This document shows, piece after piece, positions 36,901 to 44,322 of a DNA stretch of 61,469 nt. Position 1 is the first letter of the stretch, and each line of letters opens with the position of its first letter. The stretch lies in contig PWYU01000089.1 of the NCBI GenBank assembly GCA_003567725.1, positions 1 through 61,469 of the forward strand, read 5' to 3'. The notes beneath the pieces were generated by a model. It worked only from the letters and a program-made list of their open reading frames with translations. It made no database searches and was not told where the DNA came from. The translations under genes were made by a program, and so were the position numbers. Origin of the DNA: Syntrophomonadaceae bacterium (lineage in GTDB: Bacteria; Bacillota; Dethiobacteria; DTU022).

Positions 36901-37550
36901 CAGGGTTCAAAATAGCCTTGCTTGATTTGGAAATCAGGGGTGCAGGCAATATCCTGGGTGCCGAGCAGCACGGCTTTGTCACTGCAATCGGGTTTGACCT
37001 TTACTGCAAGCTTTTGGAAAAAGCGGTGGCAGAGCTAAAAGGCGAACAGCCAAAGCAAGCTGTAAACCCTCGCCTGGAACTTAATGTCAATGCTTATATC
37101 CCTTCCTCTTATATCACTTCTCAAAGCCAAAAGGTAGATTTCTATCAGAGGATATACAATGCTGATTCTAAAGGGGAATTAGAAGAACTCGATGAAGAAT
37201 TAACCGATCGATATGGGTCACCACCCCAACCGGTCATGAATCTTTTATCCGTAGGCCGAATTAGGATTCTGGCTTGCTGCCTGGGCCTGGAACTAATTCA
37301 GCAGCAGCAACAAGCGATTTTGATCCAGTTTTCTCGGCGAAATGCGGTAGATAAAGGGCTGCTAGAAAAAACGCCATTTTTCAAGGCAGGCACTGTCATA
37401 ATTCAAGAAGAAAAACCGTTAAGGTTAAAACTGAATGTTACAGGATCTGGAAAAACAAATGGCCGGGCTGACTCACTAAGTGATCTGAAGTTCTTTCTCG
37501 AAGAATTGACGTCGCTTCAAGTAAGCCCTGACAGTAGCTGTAAAAGTTAA
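33975..37550 (+). CDS. mfd: Transcription-repair coupling factor Mfd
   Basis: A 1191-residue ATP-driven translocase that removes stalled RNA polymerase and recruits UvrA. The N-terminal UvrB-like modules are followed by the RNA-polymerase-interacting domain (LKLGDFVVHEQHGIGKYQG). The helicase has GDVGYGKTE near residue 667 and DEEQ near 764, then motif VI QIRGRVGR. The C-terminal TRCF domain is complete. ATG 33975 follows AAGGAG; an in-frame ATG at 33918 has no ribosome site. Confidence 0.96.
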   Translation: MAEQLLDLWLKDDSFQTIHAKICQKPRYRAMVAGLDNGARSFFMAALARQSKTPALIVVRDPARAEKLYTELGGYFPDKINLLPPREFFMNTEVLGRSEEYQQMRLQFLEWIDSGETGIYIVTASALFSKMVPFTTWQEHILHLHTGQKLDREKLIDQLIRIGYERSALTEAGGYFSARGDIVDIYPPGQTLPVRIELFDESIESIRIYDPSTQRSITKLSEATIKPAKELITTENVFRRGENKINYELDQALSRLRRRGEKEAAVKLDQEVKRHLQKLAEPGGLDFLGSYYPFFYEKGGALVDYLPSRFLAFIEEPAAVAEAGENFCKEFDDYFNSSLMEQELVGSYEKLVWDSHKLFQRLNCPLISCSLFQGTGGLFQPEQSFQIEAKSAPYYHGQWELFQNDYQGWLDHNYRVFFMAATSSRGTSLIQQLTDQGVFIKRAKKKESGSENTSRVESLPLPLVIQGSLEDGLIIPSLNLALVTEHNLLPQRKKKKRLRSREGIRLSDYRELKLGDFVVHEQHGIGKYQGVSTLEISGVKRDYLLLKYRGTDKLYIPVDQIALIQKYKGGEGPAPRLHSLGGAEWQKLKNKANRAVEELARELLSLYAGREAAAGYRFEPDHPWQQEFETHFPFEETPDQLQAIADVKADLEKPYPMDRLICGDVGYGKTEVAMRAAFKVVMEGKQVAILVPTTVLAQQHYRTFQERFEGFPVRIAQLSRFVSRGEQKTVITDLSAGKIDIIIGTHRLLSGDVNYNDLGLLVLDEEQRFGVRQKEKIRTMRLEVDTLTMTATPIPRTLHLSLSGARDLSVIDTPPENRYPVQTYVLEYSDNLIREAVNRELNRDGQIFIVFNRVSQIDAFAGKIKKMFPGVTVAVGHGRMPETKLERIMADFQAGYYQILVCSTIIESGLDIPNVNTLIVYEADKFGLAQLYQIRGRVGRSNRLAYAYLTYRADKIVNETAQKRLKAVKEFTELGSGFKIALLDLEIRGAGNILGAEQHGFVTAIGFDLYCKLLEKAVAELKGEQPKQAVNPRLELNVNAYIPSSYITSQSQKVDFYQRIYNADSKGELEELDEELTDRYGSPPQPVMNLLSVGRIRILACCLGLELIQQQQQAILIQFSRRNAVDKGLLEKTPFFKAGTVIIQEEKPLRLKLNVTGSGKTNGRADSLSDLKFFLEELTSLQVSPDSSCKS

Positions 37551-37601
37551 TTATTGATATAATATTTTCGATTACTAAGAACTTCAAAAGAGGGTAAACT
37601 A

Positions 37602-39233
37602 TTGATTGCAGGCAGCACCGCTTTTGTCAAAGGAGCAGCTATTTTGGCAATAACCGGCCTCGTGGCCCGGGGTATTGGGGCTATATTTAGAATTGTCCTG
37701 GCGGCAATCCTTGGCGATGAAGGGATCGGTCTTTTTATGTATGCCTATCCGATTTATTCTACCCTTTTGGTGCTTTCCACCGCCGGCATACCGGTAGCCC
37801 TTTCAAAGATCATGGCTGAAAAAATTGCTCTTTATGACTACCGTGAAGCTTTAAGAGTATTCAAAGTTGCTTTTTTGATCTTGACTCTGTCCGGCCTGGC
37901 TATAACAGTTATTATGATGGTTGGAGCTGAGCTGTTTGCTAAAATGATTGTTCGAGATATGCAGGCGTTATATCCTCTTCTGGCTATTTCGCCGGCAATA
38001 TTTTTTGTAACTATTATGGCTGCCCTGCGCGGCTTTTTCCAGGGCCAGCAGAATATGACACCTACCGCGGCTTCGCAAATGTTGGAACAACTGGTTCGGG
38101 TGGTATTTTCTATCGCCATGGTTCTGCTCCTTTTGCCTGCTGGACTTGAATATGCTGCTGCCGGCGCCTCTTCAGGTGCCGCTGCTGGAGGGTTGGCTGG
38201 ATTTATGCTTCTGGCCGTACTATACAAGTACAGGCGGCGTAACCTGCAAGACCTGGCTTTACAACAAAAAAGTCATCATCCAGCCAGGATTCAAACCATC
38301 ATCTCGCGCCTGTTTCGCCTGGCAATACCGGTTACTGTCGGTGGTTTAATTATTCCATTAATATCTTTGATCGATTTAGCTGTAGTGCCCCGGCAGCTGC
38401 AGGCTGCCGGATTTGACCTGGAAACAGGTCGAGCATTATATGGTCAGCTAACCGGAATGGCCAGTCCGATCGTTTACTTTCCCAACGTAGTGGCGCTGGC
38501 TTTAAGTATTAGCCTGGTACCGGCTATTTCAGAAGCTCATACTCTAAGCCAGGAGTTATTGATCAGACATCGCTCGGCTATTGCTATAAAGTTGACAGTG
38601 CTGTTTTCTGTTCCGGCTGCCTGTGGTTTGTTTTTACTTGCCGAGCCGATTACCATTTTATTGTATAACAATGTAGAAGCAGGTTATGCACTGGCTTATA
38701 TGGCCTGGTCGGTTATACCGCTTTGCCTTTATGTTTCTACAACCGGTATTCTCCAGGGCCTCGGAAAACCAATCCTGCCTGCTTTAAATATGTTTTACGG
38801 GGGAATTGTCAAAACTATTTTAGCCTGGTTTTTAACTGCCATTCCCGTTTTGAATGTAGGTGGAGCTGCCCTGGCTACTGTAGTTGGGCTGACAGTGGCC
38901 GCAGCATTTAATCTTTTGCATGTGGCCCGTAATACGGGATTGCGTATGAACTGGCGAGAATTGGTTATTCTGCCGGGGCTGGCTGTCCTGGTTATGGCGG
39001 GGTTTGTGGTTATTATTTATAATATAGTTGATAATATTGGAGCTTCGTATCTATCACCAGGAATGCTGAACGGGGCGGCAACTTTCTCAGCCATCATTAT
39101 GGGGATTATAATTTATGTTTTATCTTTATTTTTAAGCGGTGCTCTCAGTAAAGAAGAACTGCAGATGATGCCTGTTTTGGGCAGACCCCTTTCCAGCCTG
39201 GCTGAGCGGCTTAAGCTGTTTCGTTCTTCTTGA
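37602..39233 (+). CDS. SpoVB/YabM-type polysaccharide flippase (MOP superfamily)
   Basis: A 543-residue membrane protein with 14 predicted transmembrane segments. It matches the SpoVB/MurJ-like exporter group: FVKGAAILAITGLVARGIGAIFRI at the start, IPVALSKIMAEK, and AALRGFFQGQQNMTPTAASQ near residue 135. Members flip lipid-linked sugars such as lipid II. In Bacillus, spoVT lies between mfd and its yabM homologue; here mfd is directly followed by this gene. TTG 37602 follows GAGGG. Confidence 0.87.
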   Translation: MIAGSTAFVKGAAILAITGLVARGIGAIFRIVLAAILGDEGIGLFMYAYPIYSTLLVLSTAGIPVALSKIMAEKIALYDYREALRVFKVAFLILTLSGLAITVIMMVGAELFAKMIVRDMQALYPLLAISPAIFFVTIMAALRGFFQGQQNMTPTAASQMLEQLVRVVFSIAMVLLLLPAGLEYAAAGASSGAAAGGLAGFMLLAVLYKYRRRNLQDLALQQKSHHPARIQTIISRLFRLAIPVTVGGLIIPLISLIDLAVVPRQLQAAGFDLETGRALYGQLTGMASPIVYFPNVVALALSISLVPAISEAHTLSQELLIRHRSAIAIKLTVLFSVPAACGLFLLAEPITILLYNNVEAGYALAYMAWSVIPLCLYVSTTGILQGLGKPILPALNMFYGGIVKTILAWFLTAIPVLNVGGAALATVVGLTVAAAFNLLHVARNTGLRMNWRELVILPGLAVLVMAGFVVIIYNIVDNIGASYLSPGMLNGAATFSAIIMGIIIYVLSLFLSGALSKEELQMMPVLGRPLSSLAERLKLFRSS

Positions 39234-39296
39234 TGTCAAGAAATGATATACTTAGTTTTTTTAACAGCGGTTTAAGGATAACAGGAAGGGGATTGT

Positions 39297-40760
39297 ATGA
39301 GAGAAATAATTGTTATAGGCCTGGGTACGGGTCAAAGAAAGCATTTAACCCGGGAAGCATTGAAATATTTGAATAGTAAGCGTCCGCTTTTTTTTCGGAC
39401 CGGTAATCATCCGGTTGCGCAGTATTATGGAAGCTGGAAAAAAGGCAGGACCTTCGATTACCTGGGTGAATTTGGCGCTTCTGAATACAATTACAGGAAA
39501 ATTACCCGGAAATTGTTGAGCGCTGTCCGTCAACATGGGCAAATCTGTTATGCGGTTCCAGGCCATCCCTTAATTGGTGAGGCAGCAGTTAAACAGCTGC
39601 TTAAACTGGCATCATCACTGGGTATAAAAATAAGAATAATCCCGGGACTAAGCTTTATCGGGCCGCTCCTCAGGATTTTAAAAATAGATCTGATGGAGGG
39701 AGTAAGGGTAATCGATACCCGGAAAATGGATCAACTGGAAGAACCCTGTCCCGACCATTTGATTTTAATTAAATTCTATACCAGCGATACTCTTTCTAGC
39801 CTTAAATCCACGCTGCTAAAACTGTATCCTGAAAACTATCCAGTAACTGTAGTTCGGACAGCGGGGATGCGCCGTGAAAGCTGCTGGACTATCCCTCTTC
39901 ATTTCCTTAATTGCTCTCCCTTAAACAATCATTATACTGCATTATATCTACCTCCTTACCGGGGTTATTTAATGGGCGATTTGCTGCGCATAATGGCCAG
40001 GCTTCGTGCTGTGGATGGCTGCCCCTGGGACAGGCAGCAGTCCAACCACTCCCTAAGGCAGTACCTGGTTGAAGAAGCGTATGAAGTGGTAGGAGCAATT
40101 GATGAAGATGATGATACCGCTTTGAAAGAAGAGCTGGGCGATGTTCTTTTGCAGGTAGTTTTTCACAGCAGAATTGCCTATGAAGAAAATCGCTTTGATT
40201 TCTTACAGGTAATCGAGGGAATTGCTTCTAAATTGATCAGGCGCCACCCTCATGTTTTTGGTACTGGCAGCGCATCAAACGCGTCTGAGGTTAGATTGAA
40301 GTGGGAAGAGATTAAGTTAAATGAAAAAAATAGCCAAAACAAGCACTATGATAAAAATGTCCCGATAATAAACATCGATCATTCTCTGCCTGCTCTGCTT
40401 AAAGACTATAAACTGCAAAAAAAAGCGGCTGATATTGGATTCGATTGGCCCTGCATAAAAGGCCCCCTGGAAAAAGCCCGGGAAGAGCTAAGAGAGTTGC
40501 AGGAAGCCTTTGAGGCCGAAAATCAAGATGCCGTTGAGGAGGAGTTAGGTGATTATCTTTTTACCATAGTTAACCTGGCCCGATTTTTGGGAGTAAATCC
40601 TGAACTGGCCCTGGGTAAAACTATTGATAAATTTATTGATCGCTTCCTTTATGTTTTAAAGCAGGCTGAAAAAACTGGCCGGCCTGCTTCGGACTTTTCG
40701 CTCGAACAGCTTGATAAATGGTGGGAAGAAGCTAAAAAAATAAGGAAAATAGGTAAATAA
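39297..40760 (+). CDS. mazG: MazG-family NTP pyrophosphohydrolase with N-terminal tetrapyrrole-methylase domain (YabN)
   Basis: A 487-residue two-domain protein. Residues 1-220 form a TP-methylase-like domain (VIGLGTG at the start, YAVPGHPLIGE). The rest carries two MazG modules (VDGCPWDRQQSNHSLRQYLVEEAYEV and KAREELRELQEAF, with EELGD metal motifs in both). It hydrolyses non-canonical or surplus NTPs. The order spoVB-mazG matches the Bacillus yabM-yabN pair. Confidence 0.92.
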   Translation: MREIIVIGLGTGQRKHLTREALKYLNSKRPLFFRTGNHPVAQYYGSWKKGRTFDYLGEFGASEYNYRKITRKLLSAVRQHGQICYAVPGHPLIGEAAVKQLLKLASSLGIKIRIIPGLSFIGPLLRILKIDLMEGVRVIDTRKMDQLEEPCPDHLILIKFYTSDTLSSLKSTLLKLYPENYPVTVVRTAGMRRESCWTIPLHFLNCSPLNNHYTALYLPPYRGYLMGDLLRIMARLRAVDGCPWDRQQSNHSLRQYLVEEAYEVVGAIDEDDDTALKEELGDVLLQVVFHSRIAYEENRFDFLQVIEGIASKLIRRHPHVFGTGSASNASEVRLKWEEIKLNEKNSQNKHYDKNVPIINIDHSLPALLKDYKLQKKAADIGFDWPCIKGPLEKAREELRELQEAFEAENQDAVEEELGDYLFTIVNLARFLGVNPELALGKTIDKFIDRFLYVLKQAEKTGRPASDFSLEQLDKWWEEAKKIRKIGK

Positions 40761-40838
40761 AGCAGGAATCTATAAAGCAAGGTCGAATAGCATTTATTAT
40801 AAAGGGAATCAAATTATGTATGAGGAGGGCTTTTAACA

Positions 40839-41111
40839 GTGAATAAGTCTGAGCTTGTAGATCTGGTTGCTGAGAAAGCTGGAATGTCAAAAAAGGATAG
40901 CGAAAAGGCAATTAAAGCAGTTCTAGACAGCATTACAGATGGTTTGGTAAAAGGAGAAAAAGTACAGCTCGTAGGTTTCGGAACCTTTGAAGTTCGCAAT
41001 CGCAAAGAGCGGGAAGGCCGTAATCCCGCAACCGGCGAAAAAATTAAAATTGAAGCGCTTAAAGTGCCGGCTTTTAAACCGGGCAAGGCCTTGAAAGACA
41101 AAATTAAATAG
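40839..41111 (+). CDS. hup: DNA-binding protein HU
   Basis: A 90-residue histone-like protein that bends DNA. It shows NKSELVDLVAEKAGMSKKD, FGTFEVRNRKEREGRNPATGE and the C-terminal PAFKPGKALKD. GTG 40839 follows GAGGAGGG. It stands where many Clostridia carry hup beside the yabO-yabP-yabQ genes; those genes are absent here. Confidence 0.95.
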   Translation: MNKSELVDLVAEKAGMSKKDSEKAIKAVLDSITDGLVKGEKVQLVGFGTFEVRNRKEREGRNPATGEKIKIEALKVPAFKPGKALKDKIK

Positions 41112-41285
41112 CACTACACTAATAAGGTATTCAAACAAATATAAAGCAATGTTAGTATCCCCCCTGGGTGCGGTTGTATATCTTCCTCTAAAGGGGGGAT
41201 ATTTCCCAAAAAAAGGTTAGTTAGTATTAAAGAGCAGCTGAATGTTTCAGCCTGATCAACAAGGCCTGCATTTTCTACTGAAGAT

Positions 41286-41630
41286 GTGATTTATATGTTT
41301 TTTGTTAAAAGGAAAGAGAAAAAGGAACAAGTCAGCTTTCCCCGTTATCAAAAGGGGAATAGTTATAGTATGTACAAATTGGTCAGCGCTACAGGCCTGT
41401 TGATCATCGTCTGCCTGCTGGTGGTGATAGGGGCTCAACATCTCCGGCAGCGCCAGGCAGAGCAGGAATTGTTGGAGTATAAGGCCCGTATTGATAAAGT
41501 GGAACAGCGCCGGGAAGAAGCTTTAAATGAAATTGAAAGGCTGCAGGATATGGATTACATCGAAATACAAGCCCGCAACCGGCTTGGACTGGTAAAGCCT
41601 GATGATAGGATTTTCCAAATAGAGGATTGA
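41286..41630 (+). CDS. divIC: Septum formation initiator family protein (DivIC/FtsB-like)
   Basis: A 114-residue bitopic membrane protein: a basic N-terminus, one transmembrane helix (about residues 33-52) and a coiled coil (QRQAEQELLEYKARIDKVEQRREEALNEIERL spans about 56-87), ending in a conserved YIEIQARNRLGLVKPDD. It belongs to the divisome FtsL/DivIC/FtsB group. The start is GTG 41286 or ATG 41295; no strong ribosome site is visible for either. Confidence 0.85.
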   Translation: MIYMFFVKRKEKKEQVSFPRYQKGNSYSMYKLVSATGLLIIVCLLVVIGAQHLRQRQAEQELLEYKARIDKVEQRREEALNEIERLQDMDYIEIQARNRLGLVKPDDRIFQIED

Positions 41631-41654
41631 CATTATTGTTAAAGCAGTTATAAT
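41627..41654 (+). promoter_or_regulatory. Sigma-A-type promoter of yabR
   Basis: A perfect TTGACA at 41627-41632 and a perfect TATAAT at 41649-41654 with 16-base spacing. The -35 overlaps the divIC stop codon. It would start a transcript about 35 bases before the yabR start. Confidence 0.85.
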
Positions 41655-41680
41655 AACAATATCTTAAAATTATTACAACG

Positions 41681-41686
41681 AGGAGG
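41681..41686 (+). promoter_or_regulatory. Ribosome binding site that sets the AUU start of yabR
   Basis: A perfect AGGAGG lies eight bases before ATT 41695, optimal spacing. The nearest canonical in-frame start, GTG 41725, is 38 bases away. An in-frame TAG at 41692-41694 excludes any start further upstream. Confidence 0.75.
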
Positions 41687-41694
41687 AGTTTTAG

Positions 41695-42108
41695 ATTAAG
41701 GAAGACATAGTTTTAGGCAGTATTGTGGAAGGAGTGATAACCGGTATAACAAAATTTGGAGCGTTTGTTGAGTTATCTAACGGCTCTACAGGCCTTGTCC
41801 ATATATCGGAAATTGATGATGATTATGTAAAGGATATCAATGATTTTTATAAAAAATCGGATAAAGTTAAAGTCAAAGTGCTGTCGGTTGAAAAAAACGG
41901 TAAAATAGGTCTTTCTATTAAACAAGCTAAAGCAGGCTACACTCCGGGTGGCAAAAAAGAGCGCAAGAAAAATGAAACGGAAAGTAAAGCCTCATTTGAA
42001 GATAAAATGAATCGCTTTCTTAAAGAAAGTGATGAACGCTTATTAGATTTAAAGCGCAACACTGAATCTAAAAGAGGCGGCCGCGGTTCTTGTCGTGAAG
42101 CATTTTAA
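41695..42108 (+). CDS. yabR: S1-domain RNA-binding protein YabR, apparent AUU start
   Basis: A 137-residue protein with one S1 domain (GSIVEGVITGITKFGAFVEL...GLVHISEIDDDYVKDIND...KIGLSIKQA) and a basic C-terminal tail. The first codon appears to be ATT: read as Met it gives MKEDIVLGSIVEGV, which lines up with the start of Bacillus YabR. Starting at GTG 41725 would remove the first strand of the S1 fold. It has its own consensus promoter and a terminator. It binds RNA or ribosomes by family analogy. Confidence 0.85.
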   Translation: MKEDIVLGSIVEGVITGITKFGAFVELSNGSTGLVHISEIDDDYVKDINDFYKKSDKVKVKVLSVEKNGKIGLSIKQAKAGYTPGGKKERKKNETESKASFEDKMNRFLKESDERLLDLKRNTESKRGGRGSCREAF

Positions 42109-42141
42109 GATTTAATGGTTATCATAATATGAGCAGAAAGG

Positions 42142-42166
42142 CACTCTGTTTCAGAGTGTTTTTTTA
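42142..42166 (+). terminator. Rho-independent terminator of yabR
   Basis: Stem CACTCTG/CAGAGTG with a TTT loop, followed by seven Ts. Confidence 0.88.
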
Positions 42167-42210
42167 TCTAGCCTGTTTGCTTATATTATCAGGCGGATAG
42201 GTTGTGATCA

Positions 42211-43605
42211 ATTCTGTGCCAGCTGAAAAAAGTTACGGATTATATTACCAGGCACGCTCTTCTAAATAAAGATGATCTGGTAATTGTTGCTGTATCCGGA
42301 GGGCCGGATTCTCTAACTCTTTTGCATATGCTTAACAATATATCGCAGAGCTTCAGGCTTCAGCTGGTAGTCGCTCACTTAAATCACTGCATGCGCCCCG
42401 AAGCAGATCAAGAAGAAGCTACCATTATAAGCCTTGCAGAATCTTGGTCGCTTAATTATGAATCCAGATCGGTTAAAGTTCGAGAATTAAAAAGAATTAA
42501 AGGAATTTCAGAAGAAGAAGCAGGAAGGCTGGCCCGTTATAAGCTTTTTTATGATGCTGCCTATAAGTATGGCGCTTCAAAAATTGCCCTCGGCCATCAT
42601 CTTGATGATCAGGCTGAAACAGTGTTATTAAACATAATCAGGGGAACCGGTGTGGATGGCCTGGCAGGAATCCTTCCAATTTATAAAAGGGGCGGAATAG
42701 ATATAATCAGGCCTTTGCTTTGTTTGAGGCGCCATGAAATAGAAGCCTATTGCAGTGAAATGAAGCTAGAGCCTTTTACTGACAGCAGTAATTTGGAAAC
42801 CGATTATACCAGGAATAAACTTCGCCTTGAACTGATACCCCAATTGGAAAAAAAATATAATCCCAGGATCAGGGAAGCCCTGTTTGGGCTGGCTGCCCTT
42901 GCAGCTGAAGACAGGCGTTTATTGCAGGCTTTATCTAATAGAAAATACTTGGAACTGGCTGGTTTTGGTAATAAAGAGATTGTTATAGGTAGAAATAAGC
43001 TGCTTAAGCTCCCGGTGGCTTTAAGCAGCCGTATTTTAAGGAAAGCTCATAAAAGATTTGCTCCTAAAAGAGAGCTGGACAGTTATCACATCGGACGCAT
43101 CTTTAACCTGCTGGAAAGCAAAAAAACAACCGGCCAGGTTACTCTGCCCGGTAAAGCTTCTCTGTATTTGTCCCAGGAACAGGTTATCATAACCAGCTCA
43201 GATAAAGAAAAAAAGCCCTACTTCCCCCAAAAAACCTTACCTGTCCCGGGAAAAACAGTTCTGGGCAATGGTTCTATCATAGAAGCCAGGTTTAGAAATA
43301 AAGAAGAATTATCCTGGCCGCCTTTAAAATACCAGGCTTATTTGGATTATGATTTGCTGCCTTCCGGGAAATTAACGGTCAGAGCCAGATGGCCCGGGGC
43401 CAGGTTTCATCCGCAGGGTTTGCCGGGGGGGAAAAAGCTGAAAGATTTTTTTATTAATCAAAAAATACCCCGGCACAGAAGAGATTTTGTGCCCCTGGTA
43501 ACAGTTGGAGATAAGATATTATGGGTTGCTGGGCTTAGAATTGCAGAGCATTATCGGGTTACAGCAAAAACTGAAAAGATTTTGGTTTTAACTTATAAAA
43601 ATTGA
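42211..43605 (+). CDS. tilS: tRNA(Ile)-lysidine synthase TilS, start unresolved
   Basis: TilS makes lysidine at C34 of tRNA-Ile(CAU). The PP-loop SGGPDS (bases 42295-42312) is in frame but lies before the first canonical start codon, TTG 42322. The frame is open back to a TGA at 42205-42207 and contains only ATT 42211, CTG 42214, CTG 42223 and similar codons. GTG 42204, with AGGCGG seven bases before it, is in another frame and would join tilS after a one-base loss in the A6 run at 42226-42231. Later domains (LNHCMRPEADQEEA, GHHLDDQAETVLLN, C-terminal TilS domain) are complete. The coordinates use the earliest plausible in-frame codon. Confidence 0.85.
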   Translation: MLCQLKKVTDYITRHALLNKDDLVIVAVSGGPDSLTLLHMLNNISQSFRLQLVVAHLNHCMRPEADQEEATIISLAESWSLNYESRSVKVRELKRIKGISEEEAGRLARYKLFYDAAYKYGASKIALGHHLDDQAETVLLNIIRGTGVDGLAGILPIYKRGGIDIIRPLLCLRRHEIEAYCSEMKLEPFTDSSNLETDYTRNKLRLELIPQLEKKYNPRIREALFGLAALAAEDRRLLQALSNRKYLELAGFGNKEIVIGRNKLLKLPVALSSRILRKAHKRFAPKRELDSYHIGRIFNLLESKKTTGQVTLPGKASLYLSQEQVIITSSDKEKKPYFPQKTLPVPGKTVLGNGSIIEARFRNKEELSWPPLKYQAYLDYDLLPSGKLTVRARWPGARFHPQGLPGGKKLKDFFINQKIPRHRRDFVPLVTVGDKILWVAGLRIAEHYRVTAKTEKILVLTYKN

Positions 43606-43656
43606 AGATGCCCAGGCAGAAAAAAATCCGCTGCAATTAACGAGGTGGCTTTAAAT

Positions 43657-44205
43657 ATGACAGATCACTATATAAATGGTAAAAAAATTGATGACCTTGA
43701 AATTATTATTTCTTCGGAACAAATAAATACACGGGTTAGGGAAATGGCAGAATTAATTTCGAAAGATTATAGCGGCAAAAGGCCTTTGTTGATAGGAGTT
43801 CTAAAAGGCGCTGTGATCTTTCTTAGTGATTTGATCCGATATTTAACCATCACCGTTGAAATTGATTTTATTGCAGTATCCAGTTATGGAAATTCCACAG
43901 CTTCATCGGGTGTAGTTCGGATTTTAAAAGACTTGGAACAAAGTATTCAGGGTAAAGATGTCCTTATTGTTGAAGATATTGTCGACACGGGCTTAACCTT
44001 GAATTACCTGGTTGATAATCTTGGCAGCAGGCAGCCCTATTCTTTAAAAGTAGTTACTTTGCTTGATAAACCTGATCGCAGGAAAGTAGTACTTGAGCCT
44101 GATTATTGCGGTTTTACCATACCCGATCGTTTTGTAATCGGCTACGGGCTTGATTACGGGGAAGATTTCCGTCAACTCGCTGATCTGCGCGTTTTAGATG
44201 AATAA
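43657..44205 (+). CDS. hpt: Hypoxanthine phosphoribosyltransferase
   Basis: A 182-residue purine-salvage enzyme using PRPP. The PRPP-binding motif is VLIVEDIVDTGLTL, and GVLKGAVIFLSDLIR and FVIGYGLDYGEDFRQL are typical. ATG 43657 has GAGGTGG before it; an in-frame GTG at 43645 lies inside that site. It lies between tilS and ftsH, the conserved order. Confidence 0.95.
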   Translation: MTDHYINGKKIDDLEIIISSEQINTRVREMAELISKDYSGKRPLLIGVLKGAVIFLSDLIRYLTITVEIDFIAVSSYGNSTASSGVVRILKDLEQSIQGKDVLIVEDIVDTGLTLNYLVDNLGSRQPYSLKVVTLLDKPDRRKVVLEPDYCGFTIPDRFVIGYGLDYGEDFRQLADLRVLDE

Positions 44206-44250
44206 CATCATTATTATAAGAAATTATAACCAAAGCTATAACCTGTTTTA

Positions 44251-44279
44251 TTGCTTTGAACAAGGCAGTGTGTTACAAT
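44251..44279 (+). promoter_or_regulatory. Probable promoter of ftsH
   Basis: TTGCTT at 44251-44256 and TACAAT at 44274-44279 with 17-base spacing, 44 bases before the ftsH start. Confidence 0.65.
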
Positions 44280-44322
44280 TTATTTCAGCCTTTCAGGGCT
44301 TATTTGGAGAGGAGGGTACTTT

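Noticed and set aside
42322-42324. TTG as the start of tilS
   Set aside because: It would remove the PP-loop SGGPDS needed for catalysis, which lies in frame just upstream.
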